DNA from: [Clostridium] ultunense DSM 10521
Lineage (GTDB): Bacteria > Bacillota > Clostridia > Tissierellales > Tepidimicrobiaceae
Assembly (NCBI RefSeq): GCF_000511955.1
Contig: NZ_AZSU01000003.1
Coordinates: 100,475-135,195, forward strand
Direction of reading: 5' to 3'
Length of the DNA stretch: 34,721 bases
Shown here: positions 22,815 to 32,671 of the stretch, one piece after another
Layout of the letters: every line of letters begins with the position of its first letter
How positions within the stretch are numbered: the first letter of the stretch is position 1
Notes under the pieces: generated by a model
What the model was told of the DNA's origin: nothing
Database searches by the model: none
What the model saw: only the letters and a program-made list of their open reading frames with translations
Made by a program: the position numbers and the translations under genes

Positions 22815-25295
22815 ATGAATAAGAAGTATGCTCAAGTGGTTATAGACAATAAGGCTTCAAGTACTGACAAGCCTTATACATATTTAATTGATTCTAATAT
22901 GTTGGATTCTGTAGAAGAAGGCATGAGGGTTTTAGTACCTTTTGGAAGAGGGAATAAGGTAATTAAGGGAATTGTCATTAATGTTCAGGAGGATTATGAA
23001 AAGAAGTATCAATTAAAAAAGATAATAGATATTATTGACGACAAACCCCTTATATCTAAGGATTTAATAGATTTAAGTATATGGATGTCCAAGGAGTACT
23101 TATCCCCTTATATTGATGCACTCCAGACGGTTTTACCTCCTGGAGACTTTAAAGAGGTTAAAACCAATATTATTCTTAAGGAGTTGGATTCTAAAGTCTA
23201 TGTTGATTTAAATCCTTTAGAAAAAAATATTGTTGATTTAATTAAAGAAAAAGGTGGAAAAATAGAATTAGAATTCTTGAAAGGTTTAATAAAAAACAAG
23301 GTAACTAACAAGGTTATTAGGGAATTAGAAAAAAAAGGAATAATTGAAACCTCTTTGGAAATCCAAACTTCTATAGAAAAAAAATATGAAAAATTTGCTT
23401 TTATAAAGGATAGTTCTATTTCCTATGAAGAGATGTTAAATATAATAGGGAAAAGAAGTTACAAACAGCTGGAAATTGCAAAATACCTATGGACTAGGGA
23501 TGAAATATCTATAAAAGAGTTGATGACCAGAACCGATAGCTCCCTTTCTACAATAAAGGCTTTAGAAAGGAAGGGTATAATTGGGATATTCGAAAAGGAA
23601 GTCTATAGAACTCCCATTAAGAAGGATATTAAGCCCTATGAGAAACTCCAACTATCTTTAGAACAAAGGTATTGTGTTGATACTATATTAGAGAGTATTA
23701 ATAATGGAGAGAAGAACAATAAGTTTCTTATCCATGGTGTAACGGGAAGCGGTAAGACGGAAATATATCTCCAATTAGTAGAAGAGATGATTAAAAGGGG
23801 GAAGGAAACCATAGTCCTTGTACCAGAAATTGCCTTAACACCTCAAACTATCCATAGATTCGTGGGAAGATTTGGAGATAATGTAGCCCTTCTTCATAGT
23901 AAACTATCTTTTGGCGAAAGGTTTGATCAATGGCGGAAGGTAAAAGAAGGGAAGGTAAAGATAGTAGTAGGTGCACGCTCAGCAATATTTGCCCCTTTTA
24001 CCAATCTAGGTCTTATTATTATCGATGAAGAACATGAATCTACCTATAAATCTAGCATGAACCCTAAATATGATACTATTGAAGTGGCTGAGAAAAGATG
24101 TGAACAGTTAGGGGCTTTCCTAGTTCAGGGTTCTGCCACTCCTTCTATTGAATCCTATTATAGGAGTAGAAAGGGAGATACAAAATTATTGAATTTAAAA
24201 AAGAGGGTAAAGGACAAAAAACTCCCCGAAGTTAAAATCGTGGATATGAGGGAGGAACTTAAACTAGGCAATAAATCCATATTTAGTAAGGAGCTTTATG
24301 AAGCAATCGACGAAAACCTTAAGGTGGGAAATCAGACTATACTTTTTTTAAATAGGAGGGGATATTCCACCTTCGTCTCTTGCAGACAATGCGGATATGT
24401 AGTAAAATGTAGTGAATGTAGTATATCTATGACTTACCATTTGGGAGACAATAAATTAAAATGTCATTATTGTGGCCTTGCCATAAACCCACCTAAAATA
24501 TGCCCAGTTTGTAGAAGTAAATATATTAAATATTTTGGTATAGGCACAGAAAAGGTGGAGGAGTTCACAAGGAAATTTTTTCCAAAGGCTGTAGTAAAGA
24601 GGATGGATATGGATACTACTAGTCGAAAAGGAAGTCATGAATCTATTCTTAACAAGATGAAAGATGAAAAGATAGATATTTTAATAGGCACCCAAATGGT
24701 GGCAAAAGGGCTAGATTTTAAAAATGTTACTTTGGTTGGAATAATTGCAGCAGATACTAGTCTCAATTTGCCGGATTTTCGTTCTTCTGAAAGAACTTTC
24801 CAGCTTATTACCCAAGTAGCAGGGAGGGCTGGCAGAGGTGATTTGGAGGGTAAAGTAGTAGTCCAAACCTATAATCCTGATCATTATAGTATTCAATATG
24901 CAAAGGATCATGATTATTTAGCTTTTTATAATAAGGAAATCCTCTTAAGGAAGGAATTCAACTATCCTCCCTTTGTCAATTTAATATCTATTGTAATATA
25001 TGGAGAAGATAATATGCATGTAGGAATGATAACTAGAAAAATTTACAATCTATTGATTGAAAACATAGAAGATAGTGGTCTTAAGGATTTAAAAGATAGT
25101 ATTGTTGGCCCTTTTCCAGCTCCATTGGAAAAGATTAAGAAAAATTACAGATACCAAATAATTATTAAATCTAAGGATGAATATATGGAACAGTTAAAAC
25201 AGGTAATAGAATGGGTATGTATATTGAATAGGAATAAAATAGATTTAACAGGAGTTAAATTCAATATAGATATTAACCCTAATTCAATATTGTAG
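22815..25295 (+). CDS. priA: Primosomal protein N', replication restart helicase PriA
   Basis: ATP-dependent 3'-5' helicase that reloads the replisome at collapsed forks. The protein has 826 residues: an N-terminal DNA-binding region (about 1-270), the helicase core with Walker A G-V-T-G-S-G-K-T (308-315) and D-E-E-H (404-407), and the PriA zinc-binding insert with eight cysteines (C-R-Q-C...C-S-E-C...C-H-Y-C...C-P-V-C, about residues 524-562). Motif V/VI follows with G-T-Q-M-V-A-K-G and Q-V-A-G-R-A-G-R. The length is at the upper end of the family. ATG 22815 follows aaggga. The next gene def starts 10 bases later. Confidence 0.97.
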   Translation: MNKKYAQVVIDNKASSTDKPYTYLIDSNMLDSVEEGMRVLVPFGRGNKVIKGIVINVQEDYEKKYQLKKIIDIIDDKPLISKDLIDLSIWMSKEYLSPYIDALQTVLPPGDFKEVKTNIILKELDSKVYVDLNPLEKNIVDLIKEKGGKIELEFLKGLIKNKVTNKVIRELEKKGIIETSLEIQTSIEKKYEKFAFIKDSSISYEEMLNIIGKRSYKQLEIAKYLWTRDEISIKELMTRTDSSLSTIKALERKGIIGIFEKEVYRTPIKKDIKPYEKLQLSLEQRYCVDTILESINNGEKNNKFLIHGVTGSGKTEIYLQLVEEMIKRGKETIVLVPEIALTPQTIHRFVGRFGDNVALLHSKLSFGERFDQWRKVKEGKVKIVVGARSAIFAPFTNLGLIIIDEEHESTYKSSMNPKYDTIEVAEKRCEQLGAFLVQGSATPSIESYYRSRKGDTKLLNLKKRVKDKKLPEVKIVDMREELKLGNKSIFSKELYEAIDENLKVGNQTILFLNRRGYSTFVSCRQCGYVVKCSECSISMTYHLGDNKLKCHYCGLAINPPKICPVCRSKYIKYFGIGTEKVEEFTRKFFPKAVVKRMDMDTTSRKGSHESILNKMKDEKIDILIGTQMVAKGLDFKNVTLVGIIAADTSLNLPDFRSSERTFQLITQVAGRAGRGDLEGKVVVQTYNPDHYSIQYAKDHDYLAFYNKEILLRKEFNYPPFVNLISIVIYGEDNMHVGMITRKIYNLLIENIEDSGLKDLKDSIVGPFPAPLEKIKKNYRYQIIIKSKDEYMEQLKQVIEWVCILNRNKIDLTGVKFNIDINPNSIL

Positions 25296-25305
25296 GAGGA
25301 GAAAT

Positions 25306-25776
25306 ATGGCTATTAGACAGATTAGATATATTGGAGATCCCATCTTAAGAAAAACTTCTAGAAAGGTTACCGAAGTAAATGAAAGGATAAAAATCTTACT
25401 TGATGATATGATAGATACCATGTATGAAAATGAAGGGGTAGGTTTAGCTGCACCTCAAGTAGGAGTTTTAAGAAGAGTTGTGGTTATAGATATTGGAGAA
25501 GGACCAATAAAACTTGTAAATCCAGAAATAATTGAAGAAAAAGGAGAAAATATTGATGTAGAGGGTTGTTTGAGCGTCCCTAATAGGGCTGGAACCGTTA
25601 AAAGGCCTGAAAGAGTTAAAGTAAAATATTTGGATGAATATGGGGAAGAAAAAACACTAGAAGGAATAGGATTGTTAGCAAAGGCTCTTTGTCATGAAAT
25701 AGATCATTTAAATGGAATACTATTTATTGATAAAATGATCCAAGAAATAGTACCAGAAGAAGAGGAACAAGAATAG
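25306..25776 (+). CDS. def: Peptide deformylase
   Basis: Metallo-hydrolase removing the formyl group from nascent N-terminal methionine. The 156 residues carry all three motifs: [17 protein letters not shown] with metal ligand Cys88, and H-E-I-D-H with His130, Glu131 and His134. ATG 25306 follows aggaggag. It is paired with fmt, the enzyme that adds the formyl group, as in most Firmicutes. A glutamate-rich tail follows the last motif. Confidence 0.97.
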   Translation: MAIRQIRYIGDPILRKTSRKVTEVNERIKILLDDMIDTMYENEGVGLAAPQVGVLRRVVVIDIGEGPIKLVNPEIIEEKGENIDVEGCLSVPNRAGTVKRPERVKVKYLDEYGEEKTLEGIGLLAKALCHEIDHLNGILFIDKMIQEIVPEEEEQE

Positions 25777-25792
25777 GACTGGGGGTGATAGT

Positions 25793-26722
25793 ATGAGGGT
25801 TGTATTTATGGGTACACCTGAGTTTGCTGTCCCATCTTTAGAAGCCTTGAATAAAAATGGATACCATATTCCCTTGGTAATTACTCAAAAGGATAGACCT
25901 AGAGGTAGAGGTAAAAAGGTACATCCCACACCTGTAAAGGCGAGGGCTCTGGGATTAGGATTAGAAGTTTATCAACCAGATTCTGTAAACTCTACAGAAT
26001 CTATAAATAGGTTAAGGGAGATTTCACCAGATTGTATTGTAGTAGTAGCATATGGTCAGATATTAAAGAAGGATGTTTTTAATTTACCACAATATGGGTG
26101 CTTAAATATACACGCTTCTCTTCTACCTAAGTATAGAGGAGCAGCTCCTATAAATTGGGCTATTATTAATGGGGAGCGGGAGACGGGAGTTACTATAATA
26201 AAGATGGATGAAGGTTTAGATACGGGAGATATGCTTAAATATGAATCCATACCCATAGCTGAAGAGGATGATTCGGAATCAATCCACGATAAATTGTCTC
26301 AGCTGGGTGGAAGTTTGATTGTTGAAACATTAAAGGATATAAAAAAGGGCAATATAACTAGTATACCTCAATCTGATGAACTATCTACTTATGCACCTAA
26401 GATTTCTAAGGAAATTGGCAAAATAGATTGGAATGAGAATGGAGATAATATAATAAACCTAGTGCGAGGTCTAAAACCTTGGCCTTCTGCTTATATGGTT
26501 TACAAAGGTAAGAAAGTTAAAATCCATAAAGCTAAAAGAATTGAAAAGTTTTCCCACCAGGATAATGGAGTAATAATAAAGGTTTCTGATGATGGAATAT
26601 ATGTGAATTGTTCCGATTCATGTATTGTTATAGAGGAATTGCAATTCCCTGGAAAGAAGAAACTTAATGTATCTGAGTATTTGAGGGGAAATCAATTGGA
26701 TTCAAATATAAGATTAGGATAA
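25793..26722 (+). CDS. fmt: Methionyl-tRNA formyltransferase
   Basis: Transfers a formyl group from 10-formyl-tetrahydrofolate to initiator Met-tRNA. The protein has 309 residues. The N-terminal M-R-V-V-F-M-G-T-P-E-F-A-V-P-S-L, the catalytic region N-I-H-A-S-L-L-P-K-Y-R-G-A-A-P-I and D-E-G-L-D-T-G-D-M match the family, and a C-terminal tRNA-binding domain (about 205-305) begins with K-I-D-W. The start ATG 25793 follows tgggggtga. It lies 16 bases after def. Confidence 0.97.
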   Translation: MRVVFMGTPEFAVPSLEALNKNGYHIPLVITQKDRPRGRGKKVHPTPVKARALGLGLEVYQPDSVNSTESINRLREISPDCIVVVAYGQILKKDVFNLPQYGCLNIHASLLPKYRGAAPINWAIINGERETGVTIIKMDEGLDTGDMLKYESIPIAEEDDSESIHDKLSQLGGSLIVETLKDIKKGNITSIPQSDELSTYAPKISKEIGKIDWNENGDNIINLVRGLKPWPSAYMVYKGKKVKIHKAKRIEKFSHQDNGVIIKVSDDGIYVNCSDSCIVIEELQFPGKKKLNVSEYLRGNQLDSNIRLG

Positions 26723-26749
26723 TGGAGTTTGATTTCAGGAGGGGATAGT

Positions 26750-27448
26750 ATGTATTATGGTGGATATTATGGTGGAGTTGGAGGAACCTGGTTCTTAATT
26801 TTAATGCCTGCTTTATTATTAGCTATGTATGCTCAATTAAAGGTTACTTCATCTTTTAATAAGTATTTAAGGGTGCAGAGTGGCTCTGGCTATACTGGTA
26901 GTGAAGTTGCAAGAATAATATTGGATAGGAATGGACTGCATGATGTTAGGATTGAACAGGTAGGCGGGAATCTAACAGATCATTATGACCCTAGGTCTAA
27001 AGTTATTAGATTGTCAAGAAATGTATATAATGGCCATTCTGTTGCAGCTGTGTCTGTAGCGGCTCATGAGGTTGGGCATGCAATCCAGCATGATGAAGGT
27101 TATTTTCCACTTATTTTAAGAAACAATATTGCACCTATTGCAAGTATAGGTTCACGATTTGTTTGGATTTTAATATTATTGGGTTTGGTAATTAGTCCAT
27201 TTTTAATAGAGGTAGGAATACTACTCTATGTGGCAGTAGTTTTATTCCAAGTTATTACTCTGCCAGTGGAATTTAATGCTAGTAAAAGAGCATTATACCA
27301 GTTAGAAAATGGTATAGTTTATAGAGATGAATTAGATTCTTCTAAAGAAGTATTAAATGCTGCTGCCCTAACCTATGTTGCAGCAACCTTAGTTGCTTTG
27401 GGCCAGCTATTGAGGCTTTTATCTATATTTGGTAGAAGGAGAGATTAG
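26750..27448 (+). CDS. yugP: Neutral zinc metallopeptidase, YugP type
   Basis: Membrane-bound peptidase of unknown substrate. From ATG 26750 it has 232 residues: a glycine/tyrosine-rich start, a membrane segment (about 13-30), the zinc motif H-E-V-G-H (106-110) in A-A-H-E-V-G-H-A-I-Q-H, two or three further hydrophobic segments (about 132-175 and 205-225) and the conserved P-V-E-F-N-A-S-K-R-A block, which probably supplies the third zinc ligand Glu. aggagggg (26738-26744) marks this start; an earlier in-frame ATG at 26729 lacks an SD. It is inserted between fmt and rsmB, which are adjacent in B. subtilis; the same insertion is, as far as I recall, common in Clostridia. Confidence 0.9.
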   Translation: MYYGGYYGGVGGTWFLILMPALLLAMYAQLKVTSSFNKYLRVQSGSGYTGSEVARIILDRNGLHDVRIEQVGGNLTDHYDPRSKVIRLSRNVYNGHSVAAVSVAAHEVGHAIQHDEGYFPLILRNNIAPIASIGSRFVWILILLGLVISPFLIEVGILLYVAVVLFQVITLPVEFNASKRALYQLENGIVYRDELDSSKEVLNAAALTYVAATLVALGQLLRLLSIFGRRRD

Positions 27449-27473
27449 CTATATAAAATGGAATAGACTATAT

Positions 27474-27499
27474 TTTTGCCTGGCGCAGTCCAGGCAAAA
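27474..27499 (+). terminator. Hairpin between yugP and rsmB
   Basis: ttttgcctgg (27474-27483) pairs with ccaggcaaaa (27490-27499), followed by tatttta. The shape is symmetrical with T-rich flanks. It may terminate part of the transcription before rsmB; no separate promoter for rsmB is clear. Confidence 0.65.
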
Positions 27500-27521
27500 T
27501 ATTTTATAGGGAGAGTTATAT

Positions 27522-28862
27522 ATGAATTCTAGGGAAATAGGGCTAAAAATTTTGATGGATATAAAGCTAAAAGGAGCATATTCTAATTATGCAATCAATA
27601 AATTTTTAAAAGATGAAATGGATGTAAAAGATGAAAACTTAATAAGGGAGTTGGTTTATGGAGTAGTAGAGAATTGTCTATATTTAGACCATATTATTTC
27701 AAAACTATCCAAAGTAAAGATCAAAAAGATTCAACCAGCTATTTTGGAGATTTTACGAATGGGAGTATATCAAATTGCCTTTATGGAGAAAATTCCAGAT
27801 AGAGCAGCTGTAAATGAGGCAGTCATTTTATCTAAAAAATATGGTTATAAAGGGGCTAGTGGTTTTGTAAATGGTGTATTGAGAAATTTTTCAAGAAATA
27901 AGGAAAGTCTGATGATGGTGGAGGAAAAAAATCCAATAACTTATCTATCTATTATGTATTCTCACCCTAAATGGATGGTGGAAAGATGGGTTGATGAATA
28001 TGGCTATGAATTTACCGAAAAGTTATGTAGGGAAAATAATAATAAACCTAGGTTAAATATTAGGGTAAATAGGTTGAAGACCAGTAGGGAACAATTAATG
28101 GACAGTTTATCTGATTATGGATATATGGTCTATAAGACCAAATATGCTAAAGATGGGATTATAGTAGATAATCCAATTAGGATCACTGAGGTAAAAGAAT
28201 TTAAACTAGGCCATTTCACTATCCAAGATGAGAGTAGTATGTTGGTCAGCCAAATAGCTAATCCAAAGGAAGACAGTTTGGTCTTAGACCTATGTAGTGC
28301 ACCCGGTGGGAAATCTACCCATATGGGAGAACTTATGGGCAATAAAGGGAGAATAATAAGCAGGGATATATATGATCATAAATTGGATTTGGTGAGAGAA
28401 AATTTCGGTAGATTAGGAATTGATATCATAGAAATAGAAATATTTAATGCTTTGGATTTAGATAAATCAATGGTGGGAAAAGTGGATTATTGTATTTTAG
28501 ATGCTCCTTGCTCTGGATTGGGAATTATCAGGAGGAAACCCGATATTAAGTGGAATAGGAAAGAGGAGGATATTAGGGGTCTAAAGGAAATCCAAATAAA
28601 TATATTGAATATAGCTAAACATTATGTGAGACCAGGAGGTACTATTATCTATAGTACATGTACCATAGGAAGGGAAGAAAATGTGGATGTAGTCAATGAG
28701 TTTTTAAAGGATAATAAAGAATTTAGATTATCGGGGTTTGAAGATTCAGTGGATTCTATAGAAAATATTGATACGGTTAAAGATGGGTACGTTCAGTTGT
28801 TTCCTCATATTCATGGTACCGATGGGTTTTTTATTGCAAGAATACAAAAGAAGAATGATTAA
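27522..28862 (+). CDS. rsmB: 16S rRNA (cytosine-967-C5) methyltransferase RsmB
   Basis: SAM-dependent methyltransferase acting on C967 of 16S rRNA. The 446 residues comprise an N-terminal NusB-like RNA-binding domain (about 1-135, with R-E-L-V-Y-G-V-V-E-N and P-D-R-A-A-V-N-E-A-V) and a C-terminal Rossmann methyltransferase with L-D-L-C-S-A-P-G-G-K-S-T-H, the catalytic cysteine motif D-A-P-C-S-G-L-G and Y-S-T-C-T-I with the second cysteine. ATG 27522 is preceded by aggga. It corresponds to B. subtilis yloM (sun), in the same order before rlmN. Confidence 0.96.
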   Translation: MNSREIGLKILMDIKLKGAYSNYAINKFLKDEMDVKDENLIRELVYGVVENCLYLDHIISKLSKVKIKKIQPAILEILRMGVYQIAFMEKIPDRAAVNEAVILSKKYGYKGASGFVNGVLRNFSRNKESLMMVEEKNPITYLSIMYSHPKWMVERWVDEYGYEFTEKLCRENNNKPRLNIRVNRLKTSREQLMDSLSDYGYMVYKTKYAKDGIIVDNPIRITEVKEFKLGHFTIQDESSMLVSQIANPKEDSLVLDLCSAPGGKSTHMGELMGNKGRIISRDIYDHKLDLVRENFGRLGIDIIEIEIFNALDLDKSMVGKVDYCILDAPCSGLGIIRRKPDIKWNRKEEDIRGLKEIQINILNIAKHYVRPGGTIIYSTCTIGREENVDVVNEFLKDNKEFRLSGFEDSVDSIENIDTVKDGYVQLFPHIHGTDGFFIARIQKKND

Positions 28863-28876
28863 ATTTCTATTTAGTA

Positions 28877-28885
28877 TGATATAAT
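28877..28885 (+). promoter_or_regulatory. Extended -10 promoter upstream of rlmN
   Basis: tga-tataat (28877-28885) is a consensus extended -10; the -35 region (28857-28862, gattaa) is poor. Transcription would start about 25 bases before the rlmN start codon, giving the prpC-prkC part of the operon an additional promoter. Confidence 0.6.
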
Positions 28886-28917
28886 ATAAAATTAGGAATA
28901 AATATGAGGTGAATTTT

Positions 28918-29973
28918 TTGGATAAAATCGAATTAAATAGTTTAACCTTAAAAGAATTGGAAAAGTTTATGGTTGGCATTGGTGAGAAAGGGTATCGTGG
29001 AGAACAGTTATTTACTTTTTTCCATAGGAATTATGGCCATAAGATTGAAGATATTTCTGTATTTTCCATTGGATTACGGGACAAGCTAAAAAAATTTGGA
29101 AGGGTAAACAATATTGAAGTTTTGAAAAGATTTGATTCAAATATAGATAATACTAAAAAATATCTATTCTTGTTGGAGGATAATAATATAATAGAGGGAG
29201 TAGTAATGGAATATAAACATGGTCTAACTGTCTGTATTTCTACTCAGGTAGGCTGTAAGATGGGATGCTCTTTCTGTGCTTCCACCAAGGAAGGATTTAT
29301 TAGAAACCTAAGTCCGTCAGAAATGGTAAATCAGATATATAGTATGGAGAAGGATTTAAATAAAAAAATTAGCAATATAGTTTTAATGGGAAGTGGGGAG
29401 CCCTTAGATAATTATGAAAATACTTTAAAATTTTTATATATAATCCATCATGAAAAGGGACATAACATAAGCTATAGAAACATTACTCTATCTACTTGTG
29501 GTGTGGTGCCTAGGATTTATGATCTAGCAGATGAGGGGATTCCTATAACTTTATCCATTTCCCTCCATTCACCTCTTGATGATATAAGGAGTAATATGAT
29601 GCCTATTGGCAACAGATATTCAATTAATGATATAATTAACAGCTGTAAATACTATTATAACCAAACCAATAGAAGGATTACTATTGAATATACATTAATT
29701 GAAGGGGTTAATGATAGGGATAGGGATTTGGAGGAAATAGTAAAAATATTGAAAGATTTAAATTGCCATATTAATTTAATACCTTTAAATCCGATAGAGG
29801 AGTTTGATGAGGAAAGACCGACAGGTAGGAGCGCCCAAAGGTTTAGAACAGATTTAGAAAGAGCAGGAATACCAGTTACTATACGTAGAGAAATGGGCAG
29901 TGATATTAGTGCTTCCTGTGGACAGTTGAGAAGGAGTTACATTAGAGATAGAGACAGAAAAACTTTTCAGTGA
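28918..29973 (+). CDS. rlmN: Dual-specificity 23S rRNA/tRNA adenine-C2 methyltransferase RlmN
   Basis: Radical-SAM enzyme that methylates A2503 of 23S rRNA and A37 of certain tRNAs. From TTG 28918 it has 351 residues; GTG 28909 is in frame but overlaps the SD gaggtg (28906-28911), which leaves 6 bases to TTG 28918. The radical-SAM cluster C-x3-C-x2-C is at Cys113, Cys117 and Cys120 (V-G-C-K-M-G-C-S-F-C-A-S). G-S-G-E-P-L-D-N-Y and, near the C-terminus, the catalytic cysteine in S-A-S-C-G-Q-L are present. Equivalent to B. subtilis yloN. Confidence 0.96.
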   Translation: MDKIELNSLTLKELEKFMVGIGEKGYRGEQLFTFFHRNYGHKIEDISVFSIGLRDKLKKFGRVNNIEVLKRFDSNIDNTKKYLFLLEDNNIIEGVVMEYKHGLTVCISTQVGCKMGCSFCASTKEGFIRNLSPSEMVNQIYSMEKDLNKKISNIVLMGSGEPLDNYENTLKFLYIIHHEKGHNISYRNITLSTCGVVPRIYDLADEGIPITLSISLHSPLDDIRSNMMPIGNRYSINDIINSCKYYYNQTNRRITIEYTLIEGVNDRDRDLEEIVKILKDLNCHINLIPLNPIEEFDEERPTGRSAQRFRTDLERAGIPVTIRREMGSDISASCGQLRRSYIRDRDRKTFQ

Positions 29974-29983
29974 GGTGATTTTT

Positions 29984-30715
29984 ATGGAGATTGGGGTAAA
30001 GACGGATATTGGAAGGATTAGGGATATTAATCAGGATGCTTATTATATTTCTTCTCATAAAGAACATCCTTTATTTATTATTGCCGATGGGATGGGAGGT
30101 CATAAAGCCGGAGAAATTGCCTCAAGGATGGCAGTTGAGATAATAAGCTCAAGATTAGAAAAAGATTTAAAACGTTTAGAATTAGATGATAGCGGTATTA
30201 AGGACAAGATTGTGTGTTCTATAAGCAAGGCTAATGAGAAAATTTATAGGAAAGCATTAGAAGAGGAAAAGTTTTCAGGTATGGGAACTACTGTTACTTT
30301 AGCTTATAAAAATAATGAAAAAATATTTATTGGTCATGTAGGTGATAGTAGAGCCTATTTATTTAGAAAAGGTGTCTTATCTCAAATAACTAAGGACCAT
30401 TCTTTAGTTGAAGAACTTATAAGGAACGGGAGCATTAGTAAAGAAGAGGCAAAGCTCCATCCCCAAAGAAATATAATCACTAGGGCCGTAGGAACTAGCA
30501 AAGAGATTGAATCAGATTTAATTGTCCAAGAAAATAATAAAGGCGATATACTTTTATTATGCACTGATGGATTAACCAATATGTTGATGGATGAGGAGAT
30601 AAAAGAGTACTTACTTGTTAACGAGGATATGCAAAAGGTTTGTGATGAGTTAGTGAAGCTTTCTAATGATAAAGGCGGGTATGATAATATTACCGTCTTG
30701 GCAATTAAATTTTAG
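29984..30715 (+). CDS. prpC: PP2C-type Ser/Thr phosphatase (PrpC)
   Basis: Metal-dependent phosphatase that reverses phosphorylation by the kinase encoded next. From ATG 29984 it has 243 residues; GTG 29975 lies in the SD gaggtg and is rejected. Metal-binding aspartates are in D-I-N-Q-D, A-D-G-M-G-G-H, L-C-T-D-G-L-T-N and G-G-Y-D-N-I-T-V, the full PP2C set, with G-H-V-G-D-S-R in the middle. It lies 18 bases before prkC, the phosphatase-kinase pair conserved in Firmicutes. Confidence 0.96.
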   Translation: MEIGVKTDIGRIRDINQDAYYISSHKEHPLFIIADGMGGHKAGEIASRMAVEIISSRLEKDLKRLELDDSGIKDKIVCSISKANEKIYRKALEEEKFSGMGTTVTLAYKNNEKIFIGHVGDSRAYLFRKGVLSQITKDHSLVEELIRNGSISKEEAKLHPQRNIITRAVGTSKEIESDLIVQENNKGDILLLCTDGLTNMLMDEEIKEYLLVNEDMQKVCDELVKLSNDKGGYDNITVLAIKF

Positions 30716-30732
30716 TAAAGTGGGGTGAAAAA

Positions 30733-32661
30733 ATGATTGGAACTGTACTTGGTAATAGATATGAGATAATAGAAAAAATTGGCGGGGGTGGCATGGCCCT
30801 TGTATATAAGGCAAAGTGTAGGCTTTTGAATAGAAATGTAGCAATTAAAATACTAAGGGATGAATTTATTAACGATGAAGAATTCATAAAAAAGTTTAGA
30901 AGGGAATCCCAGGCAGCAGCAAGTCTTTCTCATCCAAATATTGTAAATATCTATGATGTGGGAGTAGATAAAAAGAATGGCCATGATATTCAATATATTG
31001 TTATGGAATACATTAAAGGGAAGACTTTAAAGGATGTAATTAGGGAAAAAGGCAAACTTACAGTAGCAGAAACCATAGATTATTCTATACAAATTGCGGA
31101 AGCATTAGAACATGCCCATAAAAACCATATAGTCCATAGGGATATTAAGCCTCACAATATTATGGTAACTGAGGATGAAAGGATTAAGGTAACTGATTTT
31201 GGCATAGCAAGGGCAGCTACAGCTTCCACAGTAACAAATACGTCGAATGTAATAGGTTCTGTTCATTATTTTTCGCCAGAACAGGCTAGGGGAGGATATA
31301 CGGATGAAAAATCTGACATTTATTCTCTTGGTATAGTGATGTATGAAATGATTACGGGAAAAGTACCCTTTAAAGGCGACAGCCCTATAACGGTGGCATT
31401 AAAACATATTCAAGAGGAGATAGTTCCCCCTAGAGATTTGGATAATACAGTACCTATAGGTTTACAGAATATCATAATGCGATGTGTAAAAAAGAGTCAA
31501 GTTGATAGATATAGTACTGCCAATGAGCTATTAAATGATTTAAAAAGGTTTAAATTTGCTAATGAAGATTTATCCCTAGAGGATACCAATATAATAGAAG
31601 CGCCAACACAAATAATACCTGCGGTAGAAGATGGGAATGAAAATAATATGAAAAAATCTAAGAAGAAAAAGAAGAATAGCCAGGGAGATGGAGGTTTAAA
31701 AGTCGTATTCCTTGCTATATTATTAGCTTTTATCGTGGTAAGCTCTCTAGCTTTAGGCTTTTTCAAACTTAAAGATTATTTTATATCTTCAGAAGTAGTA
31801 GTACCCAATTTAGTGGGAATGTATAAGGATGAAGCTAAGGAGGAAGTCGAAAAATTGGGGTTGGAGTTTAGCGTAGTGAATGAGGTATATAATAATGAGT
31901 TTGAAAAGGATCAGATAGTTAATCAGAGAACTAAAGCTGGAACAAAAGTTAAAGAAGGCTTTACAATAGAAGTTACAATAAGCAAGGGAGGGAATTTAGT
32001 TAAAGTTCCCAATTTAATCAATAGAAATATTAATGAAGTAGATAGTTTATTGAGGGAAGCGAATTTAGCAGAGGGACTTGTGGATTATGATTATCATGAT
32101 ACTATAGAGGCAAATTTGGTTATCAGTCAAAGTCCTGACCCTTATAATGAAGTGGAAGAAGGAACAAAGGTTAATGTTGTAGTCAGCCAAGGACCGAAGA
32201 AAAAACTGGTTATTATGCCAAAGCTTATAGGCCTTAGCGAAAAAGAGGCTAAAAACGCTTTGGTAGCGTATGGATTGGTTTTAGATAATACTAAAAAAGA
32301 AACAAATGATGAATATGCTGAAGGTTTGGTATTCTGGCAAAGTATTGAGCCTGGCACAGAAATAGAGACCAATACTGCTGTAGATATCTATGTTAGCACA
32401 GGACCAAAGGAGGAACCAGAACCTGTTGAAACGGATAAGGAAATTCCTTTCAAAATTAGTTTAACGCCTATAAGTGAAAATGAAGAAGTAGAAGTCAAGG
32501 TAAAAAGAATCCAAGATGGAAATAGTGAAGTCGTATATAATAAGGTTCATAAGGTAGATGGCAAATCTATTACTATACCGGTAAAAGGTAAACCAGATGC
32601 TAAATTTGAAGTTTATTATGATGACGTATTTATAGATCAAATAGCTCACCCTGAGGGATAG
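30733..32661 (+). CDS. prkC: Membrane Ser/Thr kinase with PASTA repeats (PrkC)
   Basis: Hanks-type kinase that senses cell-wall fragments; in B. subtilis it promotes spore germination in response to muropeptides. The 642 residues (B. subtilis 648) are arranged as kinase domain (about 10-270) with glycine loop I-G-G-G-G-M-A, ATP Lys39, H-R-D-I-K-P-H-N and D-F-G; an acidic then poly-Lys juxtamembrane stretch (K-K-S-K-K-K-K-K, about 312-319); one membrane helix (about 322-345); three PASTA domains beginning near 355, 422 and 492; and an extracellular C-terminal domain of about 80 residues. ATG 30733 follows ggggtga. Confidence 0.97.
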   Translation: MIGTVLGNRYEIIEKIGGGGMALVYKAKCRLLNRNVAIKILRDEFINDEEFIKKFRRESQAAASLSHPNIVNIYDVGVDKKNGHDIQYIVMEYIKGKTLKDVIREKGKLTVAETIDYSIQIAEALEHAHKNHIVHRDIKPHNIMVTEDERIKVTDFGIARAATASTVTNTSNVIGSVHYFSPEQARGGYTDEKSDIYSLGIVMYEMITGKVPFKGDSPITVALKHIQEEIVPPRDLDNTVPIGLQNIIMRCVKKSQVDRYSTANELLNDLKRFKFANEDLSLEDTNIIEAPTQIIPAVEDGNENNMKKSKKKKKNSQGDGGLKVVFLAILLAFIVVSSLALGFFKLKDYFISSEVVVPNLVGMYKDEAKEEVEKLGLEFSVVNEVYNNEFEKDQIVNQRTKAGTKVKEGFTIEVTISKGGNLVKVPNLINRNINEVDSLLREANLAEGLVDYDYHDTIEANLVISQSPDPYNEVEEGTKVNVVVSQGPKKKLVIMPKLIGLSEKEAKNALVAYGLVLDNTKKETNDEYAEGLVFWQSIEPGTEIETNTAVDIYVSTGPKEEPEPVETDKEIPFKISLTPISENEEVEVKVKRIQDGNSEVVYNKVHKVDGKSITIPVKGKPDAKFEVYYDDVFIDQIAHPEG

Positions 32662-32671
32662 GAGGTTTTAT